A stretch of DNA of 64,000 bases from Gammaproteobacteria bacterium (GTDB taxonomy: Bacteria > Pseudomonadota > Gammaproteobacteria > Steroidobacterales > GCA-2729495): positions 23,999-87,998 of the forward strand of contig JAAERX010000156.1 in NCBI GenBank assembly GCA_024229935.1, written 5' to 3'. Both the position numbers and the translations under genes were made by a program. The number at the start of each line of letters is the position of its first letter. The first letter of the stretch is position 1. This document shows, piece by piece, positions 9,129-17,635 of the stretch. The notes under the pieces are model-generated. The model did no database searches. It saw only the letters and a list, made by a program, of their open reading frames with translations, and was not told the DNA's origin.

Positions 9129-10130
9129 CTATGCAACCTTCACATCAGGGATGTTGAACAGTGATTTCCACTCTCTGGCAATCAGCAGGTCCATTAATTC
9201 TGATTCCTTACCCGCCTGTTTGCGTTCCATCTCTTCATGCATGGTAATCAACGCCTGATCTACTGCAGGACCAAACAAAGATCGTAAATACTCCATTGGC
9301 ACCCGAGGATCATCTTCATCTACAAAGTTACCTTCTTCATCAAATTTAGGCGGCAAGATAGGTGGCACGTAATACACATTTGCCTCCGTACCAAACTCAG
9401 GATGCAATGGCAGTGCCACCTTCCACTGATTTACCAGTTTGTCGATAGGGCCATTCTCATCTTCAAGGAAACCAACAAAACGTAATCTACCAGGGCATTG
9501 CCTTGCACATGCCGGTGCGACACCCTCTTCAAGCCTTGGGAAACAAAAGATGCACTTCTGACTCTTGCCCTGCACATAGTTAAAATACACTTTATCGTAC
9601 GGGCAGGCCTTGTTACATTCACGAAAGCCCTGACACTTATCCTGATCCACAAGCACAATGCCATCTTCTTCGCGCTTATAAATTGCACGCACCGGACAGG
9701 CCTCCAGACATGCCGGCTTGGTGCAGTGGTTACACAACCGGGGCAGGTAAAAGTGGTAATTATTCGGGTATTCACCACTAGAAGTATCCTCATCCCAGTT
9801 TGCGCCCTTGCCCATCGGCCATTCCTGCTGCAGACGCTTTTCCGTGCCTTCAAAATACACAGCATCAAAATTCAACGGAATTTCCTCACCATGATCTTCT
9901 TTAGGCGGCAGTACACCTGCTTTCAGTGCTGTACCATCTTCATTCCAGCCACCACCACCTTCTTCCCAGTAACGCGGGTAACCTGGACCCGGCTTTGTTT
10001 CCACGTTGTTCCACAACATGTACTCCTGGCCTGGCTCATCTGTCCATAGTGACTTACATGCAGCAGTACAAGCCTGGCAGCCTATGCACTTGTTTAAGTC
10101 GATCACCATAGCGACCTGTTTTTGTGTCAT
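9129..10130 (-). CDS. Type II DMSO reductase family, iron-sulfur (beta) subunit
   Basis: This 333-aa protein has four cysteine clusters in the NarH/DdhB/PcrB arrangement. Cys15-x2-Cys18-x2-Cys21-x3-Cys25 is the first; CNHCTKPACLEACP the second. The third is CQGFRECNKACP, where Phe replaces one Cys, the position that makes this a [3Fe-4S] cluster in NarH-type subunits. The fourth is CIFC...ACARQCPG. It should relay electrons between the Mo subunit and an acceptor. It has no signal peptide and would travel through Tat bound to the alpha subunit. It lies 158 bp downstream of alpha on the same strand. No haem-b gamma subunit or dedicated chaperone gene follows; DUF3015 is next. Confidence 0.9.
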   Translation of the reverse strand: MTQKQVAMVIDLNKCIGCQACTAACKSLWTDEPGQEYMLWNNVETKPGPGYPRYWEEGGGGWNEDGTALKAGVLPPKEDHGEEIPLNFDAVYFEGTEKRLQQEWPMGKGANWDEDTSSGEYPNNYHFYLPRLCNHCTKPACLEACPVRAIYKREEDGIVLVDQDKCQGFRECNKACPYDKVYFNYVQGKSQKCIFCFPRLEEGVAPACARQCPGRLRFVGFLEDENGPIDKLVNQWKVALPLHPEFGTEANVYYVPPILPPKFDEEGNFVDEDDPRVPMEYLRSLFGPAVDQALITMHEEMERKQAGKESELMDLLIAREWKSLFNIPDVKVA

Positions 10131-10214
10131 GCGTCTTGCCTCTATTTAGTGCAGTTTTTGATCCAACGATTTTGGGGCAGGCCCCATGAATGTTTAACCT
10201 TCCTGCGAGTCATT

Positions 10215-10240
10215 TGTAGCGGTTAAAACCGCTCCTGCAA
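10215..10240. repeat. REP-like palindromic element between the alpha and beta genes
   Basis: The palindrome AGCGGTT-AA-AACCGCT lies within a context resembling the Pseudomonas-type REP core (TGTAG...CTCCTGCAA flanks). It sits in the 158-bp alpha-beta gap, a position where such elements often stabilise the upstream part of a polycistronic mRNA. I saw only this one copy in the window, so a REP family in this genome is inferred. Confidence 0.45.
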
Positions 10241-10288
10241 CAACCACTCATTAAAGTGATTAAAACTATTTGTGTAAAAATTTTCCAA

Positions 10289-13039
10289 TCAGGCATCACC
10301 CTGATAACGCTCATACTCTACGGTGCAATCGTGATATGTCTGATTAGGCACAAAGTCCGGCGTCTGATAGCGCAAGTGACCGTAATCACCAACCATTTGC
10401 ACCGGTTTTAATAAGCCATTGGTTGAAATCACCGAACTGAAGTTTTTGCGGCCACGGAACATCATCGGATCCCAGCCATGGTACATGAACATTGTATTTG
10501 GCTGCAGACCTGGACTTACATGGGCCATCGCCACAAAATCGCCAAAATCATTGTAAATACGAATAAGATCACCATCTTCAATGCCGCGTGCGGCTGCATC
10601 ATCAGGATTGATATAGATATCTGGTTCACCACGTTGCAAGCTCAAAAGCAGCGAATCATCACGTGTCCAACTGTGGACACCATGACGAGCATGCCCCATT
10701 ATCATGCGCACTCCAAAGCCCTTATTACTCATCGGCCCTTTGTACACGGGCATTGCTTCACCTTCTGACAAGAACCAGTCCTGATCCAGATAAAACTGCT
10801 GGCGGCCAGTCAGTGTCTTCCAGGGATGTTTATCACGGGTACTCGCAAGCGTCTCATAGTTATATGCCGACTTCGGCCCAAACTGCACATTATCTGAATC
10901 ATCTACACGAATAATGCCTTTCTTGGAAAACTCTTCCCAACTGGTATTGGGGATGCCTACTGAATTCTCCAGCATAAACTCCACCAGTTGAGTAGGTTCT
11001 TCAATCTGACCATTCATCGTGAACTGTTCGTAGGCCGTAGCATAGTCACGCTCAATCGGCTGACCAAACATGTTGTCCTGTATCGGAGCTATGCCGCGTT
11101 CTTTGGCACGCTCAGAAATTTTCTTAATTAGTGCACGCTGAGCCTTCCAATCCGGCAACGCCTCACCAAGTGGGGGAACAGCTTGATCAATAACCTGAAC
11201 ATAAGGCGTACGCCCCTCCATGGTCATGTCCTGAATCTCATAGTGATGTGCAATAGGCAACACAATGTCACAAGACAATGCTGTTGAACTCATATCCGGA
11301 GTCATCGCCACCAATAACTCCACTTCCGACATCATGGATTCACGCCATGCCTCACCAGTAGAGCGCCAGCTGGCCGGGTTATGGCCAGCCATAAGCGCCA
11401 TGCGCCATGGCTTACGGGAGTAATCTGGCAGCCAGCGTTTCTGAAGCGCCTGCTGATAATGCTTCTCAACATGCTCAGCATATTCCTTACCGTATACACG
11501 CTCATTGTTTTCTTTGCCGCCCGCTTTGGAGTAATCCCAAACTGATAAGGCAGCAATACGTAAGCGTGGACCAAGTCCTGCAAACACATAAGCAAAAATA
11601 CCATCGGCTTTTGATAATTGCGTTGTCTGCACACCGCCACCTTCACGACCGGTATTACCCGTAAGTGCACACATCAACAGCCAGGAGCGCAGTATCAGGT
11701 CACCGTGCAACCATTTGTTAGCCCGATAACCCGCATAAATCATGCCCGGTCCCTGCTGAGAAAACTTACGGGCAACGTAACGGGTTACATCCGCACTTAC
11801 CCCGGTAATATCTGCAACCTTCTCCGGCGTGTAGTTCTCCATTTCCTGTTTGACAAATGCAAATACGGTCGTTACTTCAACAGGCCCTGCAACCGTTTCC
11901 ACAATCCAGGTGCCTTCAACAGCAGGTGTAATTCCCTCTAGCAACAATGACTCTGGTTCTTTTTCAGGTTGTGGTGGGCCAAAAGGATTTACAAAACCGG
12001 TTCCTGGTGCCGCTACAACCTGCTGGCTGGCCTCATCCCAGAAATAGAAACCATCTTCTCTGCCACCTTCCTGCAAATCAGATTCTCGCAGAAATTTCTG
12101 ATTGTCTGCACGCACAAGAAACGGCATATCAGTCTGTTCACGTACATAATCCCAATCAATCAGATCCTCAGCAATCATGGTATGCACCATACCCAATGCC
12201 AGTGCTGCATCTGTTCCAGGCTCAACATTTACCCACTTGGATGAACGTAGCGCAGTCGGGCTAAAATCCGGTGAAATACAAATTATTTCAGTACCGTTAT
12301 AACGAGCCTCCCAGAAGAAATGAGCGTCCGGAATACGTGTAGCCGCAGGATTGCATGCCCAGATAATGCAGGTCCTGGATTTAAATACTGCCGGCATACT
12401 ATCGCCTGGCAGAGGATGGCCAATTGTCATATTGGCGCCAACCGGCAAGTCACCCACGCCGGCAAAAGTTTCAGGAATCACCACACCTGTGATGTTTGCA
12501 AAACGGAACAGACCGGCAAAGCCGCCCCGCTTAAGAATCATCGCAGTGCCCATCGCATACGTTATGGATTCAGGGCCATCCTCAGTAACAATATCCAAGA
12601 ACTTATCTGCGACTTCTGTTAATGCATCATCCCAACTAATACGTATCCATTTACCTTCACCACGCTCACCCGCACGTTTCATTGGATATAGCACACGTTG
12701 CTTGCCATACATGTATTTGGACTGGCGCAGGCCTTTCTGACAGCCACGTGGGCCAAAATCTGGCGTATCCTCACCCTGATAACCGTATTCGCCCTGCTGC
12801 TCCTCGCGCCAGACGATGCCATTTCGAACATAGATATTAAATGCACAGTGACCTGTGCAATTAAGGCCACGACTGCCTCGTACAACCCGGTCCCAAGTCC
12901 ATTTATTACGCATGATGTCTTCCCAGCGCCGATACTGCTGGGTATGACTGGCTGCGCCAACCGTACCAAATTTCAATGACAAGGCCATTGCGCCCGTGCC
13001 GGAAAGAAAGTTACGCCGGTTCGTGGTGGTCAAGGTCAT
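10289..13039 (-). CDS. Type II DMSO reductase family, molybdopterin (alpha) subunit, Tat-exported
   Basis: A 916-aa molybdo-bis(MGD) oxidoreductase. It starts with a Tat signal (NRRNFLSGTGAMALSL, residues 7-22). The FS0 site reads Arg57-x3-Cys61-x3-Cys65-x34-Cys100; in NarG and relatives the first ligand is His, so position 57 is unusual. The motif GDLPVGAN corresponds to the NarG CDLP segment that supplies the Asp Mo ligand, and IPDAHFFWEARY, DFSPTALR and GTDAALALGM match NarG/EbdA/DdhA. The C-terminal MopB domain has the HARHGVHSW and NPDDAAARGI stretches. Type II members oxidise or reduce dimethyl sulfide, ethylbenzene, chlorate, selenate or perchlorate; which applies here cannot be told. 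Operon partners: nitrilase-like gene upstream, beta subunit downstream. Confidence 0.9.
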   Translation of the reverse strand: MTLTTTNRRNFLSGTGAMALSLKFGTVGAASHTQQYRRWEDIMRNKWTWDRVVRGSRGLNCTGHCAFNIYVRNGIVWREEQQGEYGYQGEDTPDFGPRGCQKGLRQSKYMYGKQRVLYPMKRAGERGEGKWIRISWDDALTEVADKFLDIVTEDGPESITYAMGTAMILKRGGFAGLFRFANITGVVIPETFAGVGDLPVGANMTIGHPLPGDSMPAVFKSRTCIIWACNPAATRIPDAHFFWEARYNGTEIICISPDFSPTALRSSKWVNVEPGTDAALALGMVHTMIAEDLIDWDYVREQTDMPFLVRADNQKFLRESDLQEGGREDGFYFWDEASQQVVAAPGTGFVNPFGPPQPEKEPESLLLEGITPAVEGTWIVETVAGPVEVTTVFAFVKQEMENYTPEKVADITGVSADVTRYVARKFSQQGPGMIYAGYRANKWLHGDLILRSWLLMCALTGNTGREGGGVQTTQLSKADGIFAYVFAGLGPRLRIAALSVWDYSKAGGKENNERVYGKEYAEHVEKHYQQALQKRWLPDYSRKPWRMALMAGHNPASWRSTGEAWRESMMSEVELLVAMTPDMSSTALSCDIVLPIAHHYEIQDMTMEGRTPYVQVIDQAVPPLGEALPDWKAQRALIKKISERAKERGIAPIQDNMFGQPIERDYATAYEQFTMNGQIEEPTQLVEFMLENSVGIPNTSWEEFSKKGIIRVDDSDNVQFGPKSAYNYETLASTRDKHPWKTLTGRQQFYLDQDWFLSEGEAMPVYKGPMSNKGFGVRMIMGHARHGVHSWTRDDSLLLSLQRGEPDIYINPDDAAARGIEDGDLIRIYNDFGDFVAMAHVSPGLQPNTMFMYHGWDPMMFRGRKNFSSVISTNGLLKPVQMVGDYGHLRYQTPDFVPNQTYHDCTVEYERYQGDA

Positions 13040-13135
13040 CTACTTATACTCCACAGATATACAACCTGCTGCCAATAAAATAATTCCGGACACAAAAATT
13101 ACACCATTCACCTTGCAAGAGTAAGTATTATTACC

Positions 13136-14209
13136 CTAAAGCAAACCCGCTTTAGTCAGGCGCTCAAGTAAATCATCTTGACGGTTTCTAAACCAGTCCC
13201 GGTCAGGATGTGGCTGCACCTGACCATCTTTCAGTAGCGCATTACCAGTATGCAGCGGGTATTTGGAGTACATCATTGCGTACACATCCGTAAGCTGCCG
13301 GGAAAAATGATTGAACATACCACCCTGACGACGCCGTGCCCGTAGATAGTCTATATCGATGATGGCATGCGCCAGCATGCTCTCACCACCCGAAGCTGCC
13401 TCAGCCATCGTTTCACCTTTGTAATCAACCACGCATGAGTGCGCACTACAGGTATATGCTGGTATTGGCGTATTCTCTATAGAGGCCGTATTGGAGGCTA
13501 CTATATATATGTGGTTTTCCATTGCCCGAGCCTTACGCGCAACCTGACGATCTGTCATTTTAGGGCTGCCTGGTTCACTGGTTGGCTGGAGCAGCACTTC
13601 CGTACCCCGCAGACACATAGCTCGTACCAACTCAGGCCACATGATTTCTTCTGATGCGATACAACCCAACCGACCAATTTCAGTATCCGCAACTGGGAAC
13701 AGCCCCTCAATACCATAGATATCCAGATACTTATCGAGCACATCATGCGGTGTCATCTCAAATGCCGATGTCAGCCGACGATAGCGCAGGATCACATCAC
13801 CATTGGGCCCAATAATGAAACAGGTTTGAAAATAGAGCTCAGGGAAATTTGGATCAATTTCATACACATTGCCTGAGAGGAAAATATTATTGTCCTGAGC
13901 CAGCTTGCCAAGGAACTCATATTCAGGTCCGTCATAATGGATACATGCTTTTTCATGCCAATCTTCATGTGACTCACCAAGCATAAAACCGCTCAGGAAA
14001 TATTCAGGCAAGCACACCAGGCGCACCTTACTGCCCTGATAAAAATCAACAAAGCCTACGTTGGCCGTCACATACGAACGAATCTTCTCCAATGTGCCCA
14101 TCCGTACTTTGAAGGCCGACTCTTTATCCGGACACGCATTAACCGCATTACACGAAACCTGCATTCCGCCTGCTGTATAGAGTGGAATATTACGGTTACT
14201 ATCTGACAT
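13136..14209 (-). CDS. Nitrilase-fold protein with substituted catalytic residues
   Basis: A 357-aa carbon-nitrogen hydrolase-fold protein. The Glu of the triad is present (VCLPEYFLSG, Glu69). At the Lys position the sequence is LRYRRLTSA, giving Arg145. The nucleophile region reads GCIASEEIMWPEL: counting back from the conserved Pro-Glu the Cys position is Ser186, whereas counting from the preceding Ile-Gly strand Cys183 fits but needs a 3-residue insertion. It may thus be a catalytically changed or inactive branch. Arms LLQPTSEPGSP and MENHIYIVASNTAS match the fold. No signal peptide. It lies 96 bp upstream of the Mo-enzyme alpha gene with no terminator between, so it is probably co-transcribed. 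Confidence 0.85.
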   Translation of the reverse strand: MSDSNRNIPLYTAGGMQVSCNAVNACPDKESAFKVRMGTLEKIRSYVTANVGFVDFYQGSKVRLVCLPEYFLSGFMLGESHEDWHEKACIHYDGPEYEFLGKLAQDNNIFLSGNVYEIDPNFPELYFQTCFIIGPNGDVILRYRRLTSAFEMTPHDVLDKYLDIYGIEGLFPVADTEIGRLGCIASEEIMWPELVRAMCLRGTEVLLQPTSEPGSPKMTDRQVARKARAMENHIYIVASNTASIENTPIPAYTCSAHSCVVDYKGETMAEAASGGESMLAHAIIDIDYLRARRRQGGMFNHFSRQLTDVYAMMYSKYPLHTGNALLKDGQVQPHPDRDWFRNRQDDLLERLTKAGLL

Positions 14210-14430
14210 GCTGTTCCTCTATTAGTCGTTATTCTGATTGTGAGAGGGTGATGTTTACAGTGAATTACTCCCTGTATTCTCCCCAGACCTTATTTTGCTT
14301 TACTCTGGCTCTGCATGGGTACTTAACAGCAGACCCAAAGACATCGTGTCCGTTTACTGGACAACAATACCCATTCTTAGAACATAAGCTTCTATAATCA
14401 ACACCAGTAATTATTCAAATCAATTATGAA

Positions 14431-15597
14431 ATGAGCAAATTCAGTGATCGTTCAAAATGGCTGGAAGAACGGAGAAATGCCGGTCTCTACCGCCAACGCC
14501 GTATTGTGAACTCTGCACAAAGCCGTGAAATGTTCATAGATGGCCATAAGTTATTGAATTTTTGTAGTAATGATTACCTTGGGCTGGCAAATGACAAAAG
14601 AGTAATAAAAGCATTTCAGCAAGCAGCAGAAATCTGGGGTGTGGGTAGTGGCGCCTCACATCTGGTTAGCGGTCATACAAAAGCACATGAAGAACTTGAA
14701 GAAGCGCTAGCTGAATTTACCGGCAGACCTCGCTGCCTGCTGTTCTCAAGTGGGTATGCCGCCAATATGGGTGCTATCCAAGGGCTGTTGAGTAGCGCTG
14801 ATCATATATTTGAAGACCGGCTGAATCATGCATCCTTACTGGATGGTGGACGCATCAGTCGTGCTCGCTTAAAACGCTATATGCACCGGGATGCCCACGA
14901 TCTGGATAATAAACTCAGTAAAGTTTCCGATTCCAAGGCCAGAAAACTGGTTGTTACTGATGGCACCTTCAGTATGGATGGAACTGTCTGCGATGTGGAT
15001 GCAATAGCTGAGATTACACATAAACATAACGCCTGGATGATGCTGGATGAAGCACACAGCCTGGGTGTCATTGGCAAACAGGGATGCGGACTAGCAGACC
15101 CGGACAATTATTCAGTTAATGATGTGCAAATATTGATTGGAACACTGGGCAAAGCATTGGGTACTCAGGGAGGCTTTGTCACTGGCAGTGAGGAACTTAT
15201 AGAGACCCTGATTCAACAGGCACGCACTTATATATATAGCACTGCTATTCCCTCTGCAATTGCTGTTGCAACTCTCACCAGCCTGCAGATTGCCAGAGAA
15301 GAAGAATGGCGACGGGAACGTTTGCGTGAACTTGTACAAAAATTTCGTATAGGTGCTACACAATTAGGACTGAAGCTACTGGACTCCAAAGCACCTATTC
15401 AACCCATAATACTTGGTGATGCACATACAGCAGTTAAACTTAGCAACGCTCTTGAGGATCTTGGCATATTAATCACTGCAATAAGGCCACCTACTGTTCC
15501 GGCCAACACCTCACGACTACGAATTACATTTACAGCAGAGCATACAGATGATGACCTGAAGCAGTTACTCTCAGCACTGGAACAAACAGCTGCATAA
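14431..15597 (+). CDS. bioF: 8-amino-7-oxononanoate synthase
   Basis: A 388-aa alpha-oxoamine synthase that condenses pimeloyl-ACP (or -CoA) with alanine in biotin synthesis. It shows the N-terminal NFCSNDYLGLA motif (residues 43-53), the substrate loop GSGASHLVSGH (72-82), the PLP-contacting LDEAHSLGVIG (205-215) with Asp206, and the Schiff-base lysine in GTLGKALGTQGG (Lys241). Length is normal. It is the first gene of bioF-bioD-bioA. Upstream (14210-14430) a TATAAT box at 14393-14398 is a candidate -10, but I found neither a good -35 nor a clear BirA operator. Confidence 0.93.
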   Translation: MSKFSDRSKWLEERRNAGLYRQRRIVNSAQSREMFIDGHKLLNFCSNDYLGLANDKRVIKAFQQAAEIWGVGSGASHLVSGHTKAHEELEEALAEFTGRPRCLLFSSGYAANMGAIQGLLSSADHIFEDRLNHASLLDGGRISRARLKRYMHRDAHDLDNKLSKVSDSKARKLVVTDGTFSMDGTVCDVDAIAEITHKHNAWMMLDEAHSLGVIGKQGCGLADPDNYSVNDVQILIGTLGKALGTQGGFVTGSEELIETLIQQARTYIYSTAIPSAIAVATLTSLQIAREEEWRRERLRELVQKFRIGATQLGLKLLDSKAPIQPIILGDAHTAVKLSNALEDLGILITAIRPPTVPANTSRLRITFTAEHTDDDLKQLLSALEQTAA

Positions 15598-15607
15598 ACA
15601 ATACTTT

Positions 15608-16282
15608 ATGAACAATACATTTTTTATAACAGGTACCGATACAAATGTTGGGAAAACCCATGTTGCAACCTTGCTGTTGGAAATTGCACATGCACGTGGT
15701 CTTTCCACTCTCGGACTAAAGCCTGTCTCTGCAGGCTGTATAGAACATGATGGTCAACTCGTTAATCAGGATGCCTGGGATTTATTAGAGCGTTCAAGTA
15801 TTAAGCCTGACTATGCCGAGGTAAATCCTGTCGCACTTTCTGAAGCTATGGCACCCCATATAGCAGCAGAGCAGGAAGGGAAATTGCTCAATGCAGGGGA
15901 ACTCGCTGCACATTGTCGCCAAATGAGCAAACAGGCAGAATTTGTGGTTATTGAAGGTGCGGGAGGCTGGCAGGTACCAATAAATACTACAGAGACTATG
16001 GCAGATATAGCTGTCAGTATAGGTTGTCCCGTTGTGCTAATTGTTGGTATACGACTGGGCTGTCTTAATCATGCCCTACTAAGTGCTGAAGCCATTCAGA
16101 ATTCCGGGCTACGCTTAGCCGGCTGGGTTGCCAACCTGATTGATAACGACATGGCAGTTGCTTCTGAAAATATTACAGCACTGGAACAACGACTACATGC
16201 ACCATGTATAGGTACCCTGCCTCTGGGTCATGATACACACAAGTATATAGACCTTGATTTACTACTTTCCAGACCATCATGA
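15608..16282 (+). CDS. bioD: Dethiobiotin synthetase
   Basis: A 224-aa ATP-dependent carboxylase that closes the ureido ring of dethiobiotin. It has the P-loop GTDTNVGKT at residues 9-17, LKPVSAGC at about 38-45 with the catalytic Lys, and VIEGAGGWQVPI (about 116-127), the family's Mg/substrate loop. Length is typical. It lies 10 bp after bioF and its stop overlaps the bioA start by 4 nt (ATGA), so the three genes form a translationally coupled operon. Confidence 0.95.
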   Translation: MNNTFFITGTDTNVGKTHVATLLLEIAHARGLSTLGLKPVSAGCIEHDGQLVNQDAWDLLERSSIKPDYAEVNPVALSEAMAPHIAAEQEGKLLNAGELAAHCRQMSKQAEFVVIEGAGGWQVPINTTETMADIAVSIGCPVVLIVGIRLGCLNHALLSAEAIQNSGLRLAGWVANLIDNDMAVASENITALEQRLHAPCIGTLPLGHDTHKYIDLDLLLSRPS

Positions 16283-17535
16283 CTAATTTTGACCGCACAC
16301 ATATCTGGCACCCCTATACATCGATAACCAACCCACTGCCAACCTATCCGGTTAAATCAGCCTCAGGTTCACGTTTAACACTAGAAGATGGCACAGAACT
16401 GATTGATGGCATGTCATCCTGGTGGTGTGCAATTCATGGCTACAATCACCCGGTCCTAAATGCTGCCGCAGAAACCCAGCTTGGGAAAATGTCACACGTA
16501 ATGTTTGGCGGCTTAACGCATGAGCCAGCCATCAGGCTTGCCCGGCAACTGGTTGAGCTTACCCCTGACCCACTGCAGTACATCTTTTTTAGTGACTCAG
16601 GCTCAGTCAGTGTTGACGTTGCACTTAAAATGGCACTGCAGTTCTGGCACAACCAGGGCAGGCCTGAGAAGCATCGTATGCTCACCGTATACGGCGGTTA
16701 TCATGGGGATACATTCGGGGCGATGTCTGTATGTGACCCCATAACAGGCATGCATAAACTATTTAGTGGTGCTGTTAATAAGCACCTCTTTGCCCCACGA
16801 CCAGAACCACAGTTTGGCAGTACACTAACTGCAACAGATCTTGAGCCAATCCAACAGCTACTGGAAACTCATAACAACGAAATTGCCGCCATGATTCTTG
16901 AGCCCATCGTGCAAGGTGCCGGCGGTATGTGGTTTTACTCAGCTGAATATCTAAATGCAGTAGCCCAGTTGTGCAAAAAATACGATGTGCTATTAATACT
17001 GGATGAAATAGCAACCGGTTTTGGTCGTACCGGAAAATTATTTGCCAGTGAGCATGCCGGTATCACCCCTGACATTATGTGCCTGGGAAAAGCCCTAACC
17101 GGCGGTTATATGAGCCTTGCTGCCACACTATGCAATGAGCGGGTTCGTGATGGAATATCTGCAAATGACGGTATACTCATGCATGGGCCAACATTTATGG
17201 CTAATCCTCTGGCATGCAATATCGCATCAGCCAGCATAGATTTGCTGCTGAAATCTGACTGGCAGCAAAAAGTGGCAACCATAGAACAGCAACTTACCCA
17301 TGAACTGGGTAAATACTGCAGCCATGATGCAGTTGCTGATATACGCGTACTTGGGGCTATTGGCGTAGTTGAATTACACAAACAAATAGACATAGCTGAA
17401 GCCCAAAAAGCCTTTGTTGCCGCAGGTGTTTGGATAAGGCCATTTGGAAAACTTGCCTATCTAATGCCACCTTATACGATCAATACAACAGATTTAAGCA
17501 AATTAACCTCTGCTATAGGACTGATTCTGGAGTAA
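16279..17535 (+). CDS. bioA: Adenosylmethionine-8-amino-7-oxononanoate aminotransferase
   Basis: A 418-aa class III PLP aminotransferase using SAM as amino donor. Markers include IWHPYTS at the N-terminus, DGMSSWWCAIHGYNHP (around residue 42-57; the WWC motif is typical of BioA), the cofactor segment FSDSGSVSVDVALKMA, DEIATGFGRTG, and the PLP lysine in CLGKALTGGYM. It is the third gene of the bio operon. Neither bioB nor bioC/bioH is present nearby, so those steps must be encoded elsewhere. Confidence 0.95.
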   Translation: MTNFDRTHIWHPYTSITNPLPTYPVKSASGSRLTLEDGTELIDGMSSWWCAIHGYNHPVLNAAAETQLGKMSHVMFGGLTHEPAIRLARQLVELTPDPLQYIFFSDSGSVSVDVALKMALQFWHNQGRPEKHRMLTVYGGYHGDTFGAMSVCDPITGMHKLFSGAVNKHLFAPRPEPQFGSTLTATDLEPIQQLLETHNNEIAAMILEPIVQGAGGMWFYSAEYLNAVAQLCKKYDVLLILDEIATGFGRTGKLFASEHAGITPDIMCLGKALTGGYMSLAATLCNERVRDGISANDGILMHGPTFMANPLACNIASASIDLLLKSDWQQKVATIEQQLTHELGKYCSHDAVADIRVLGAIGVVELHKQIDIAEAQKAFVAAGVWIRPFGKLAYLMPPYTINTTDLSKLTSAIGLILE

Positions 17536-17635
17536 AACCAGTATATTTCACCAATTAAAGCCACAGGTCCTTTACAAGCCTAGGGCAGCATCAATAAAGT
17601 GCATGCATGGAACACAAGATCGATTGAGATGCCAC

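Noticed and set aside
9498..10049. A 183-codon plus-strand open frame
   Set aside because: It lies wholly antisense to the Fe-S beta subunit, whose four cysteine clusters establish the real coding strand; the antisense product has no recognisable motif.
14210..14430. BirA operator upstream of bioF
   Set aside because: I searched for the TTGTAAACC/GGTTTACAA pair and saw only a partial match (GTTTACAG) with no second half at the right spacing.
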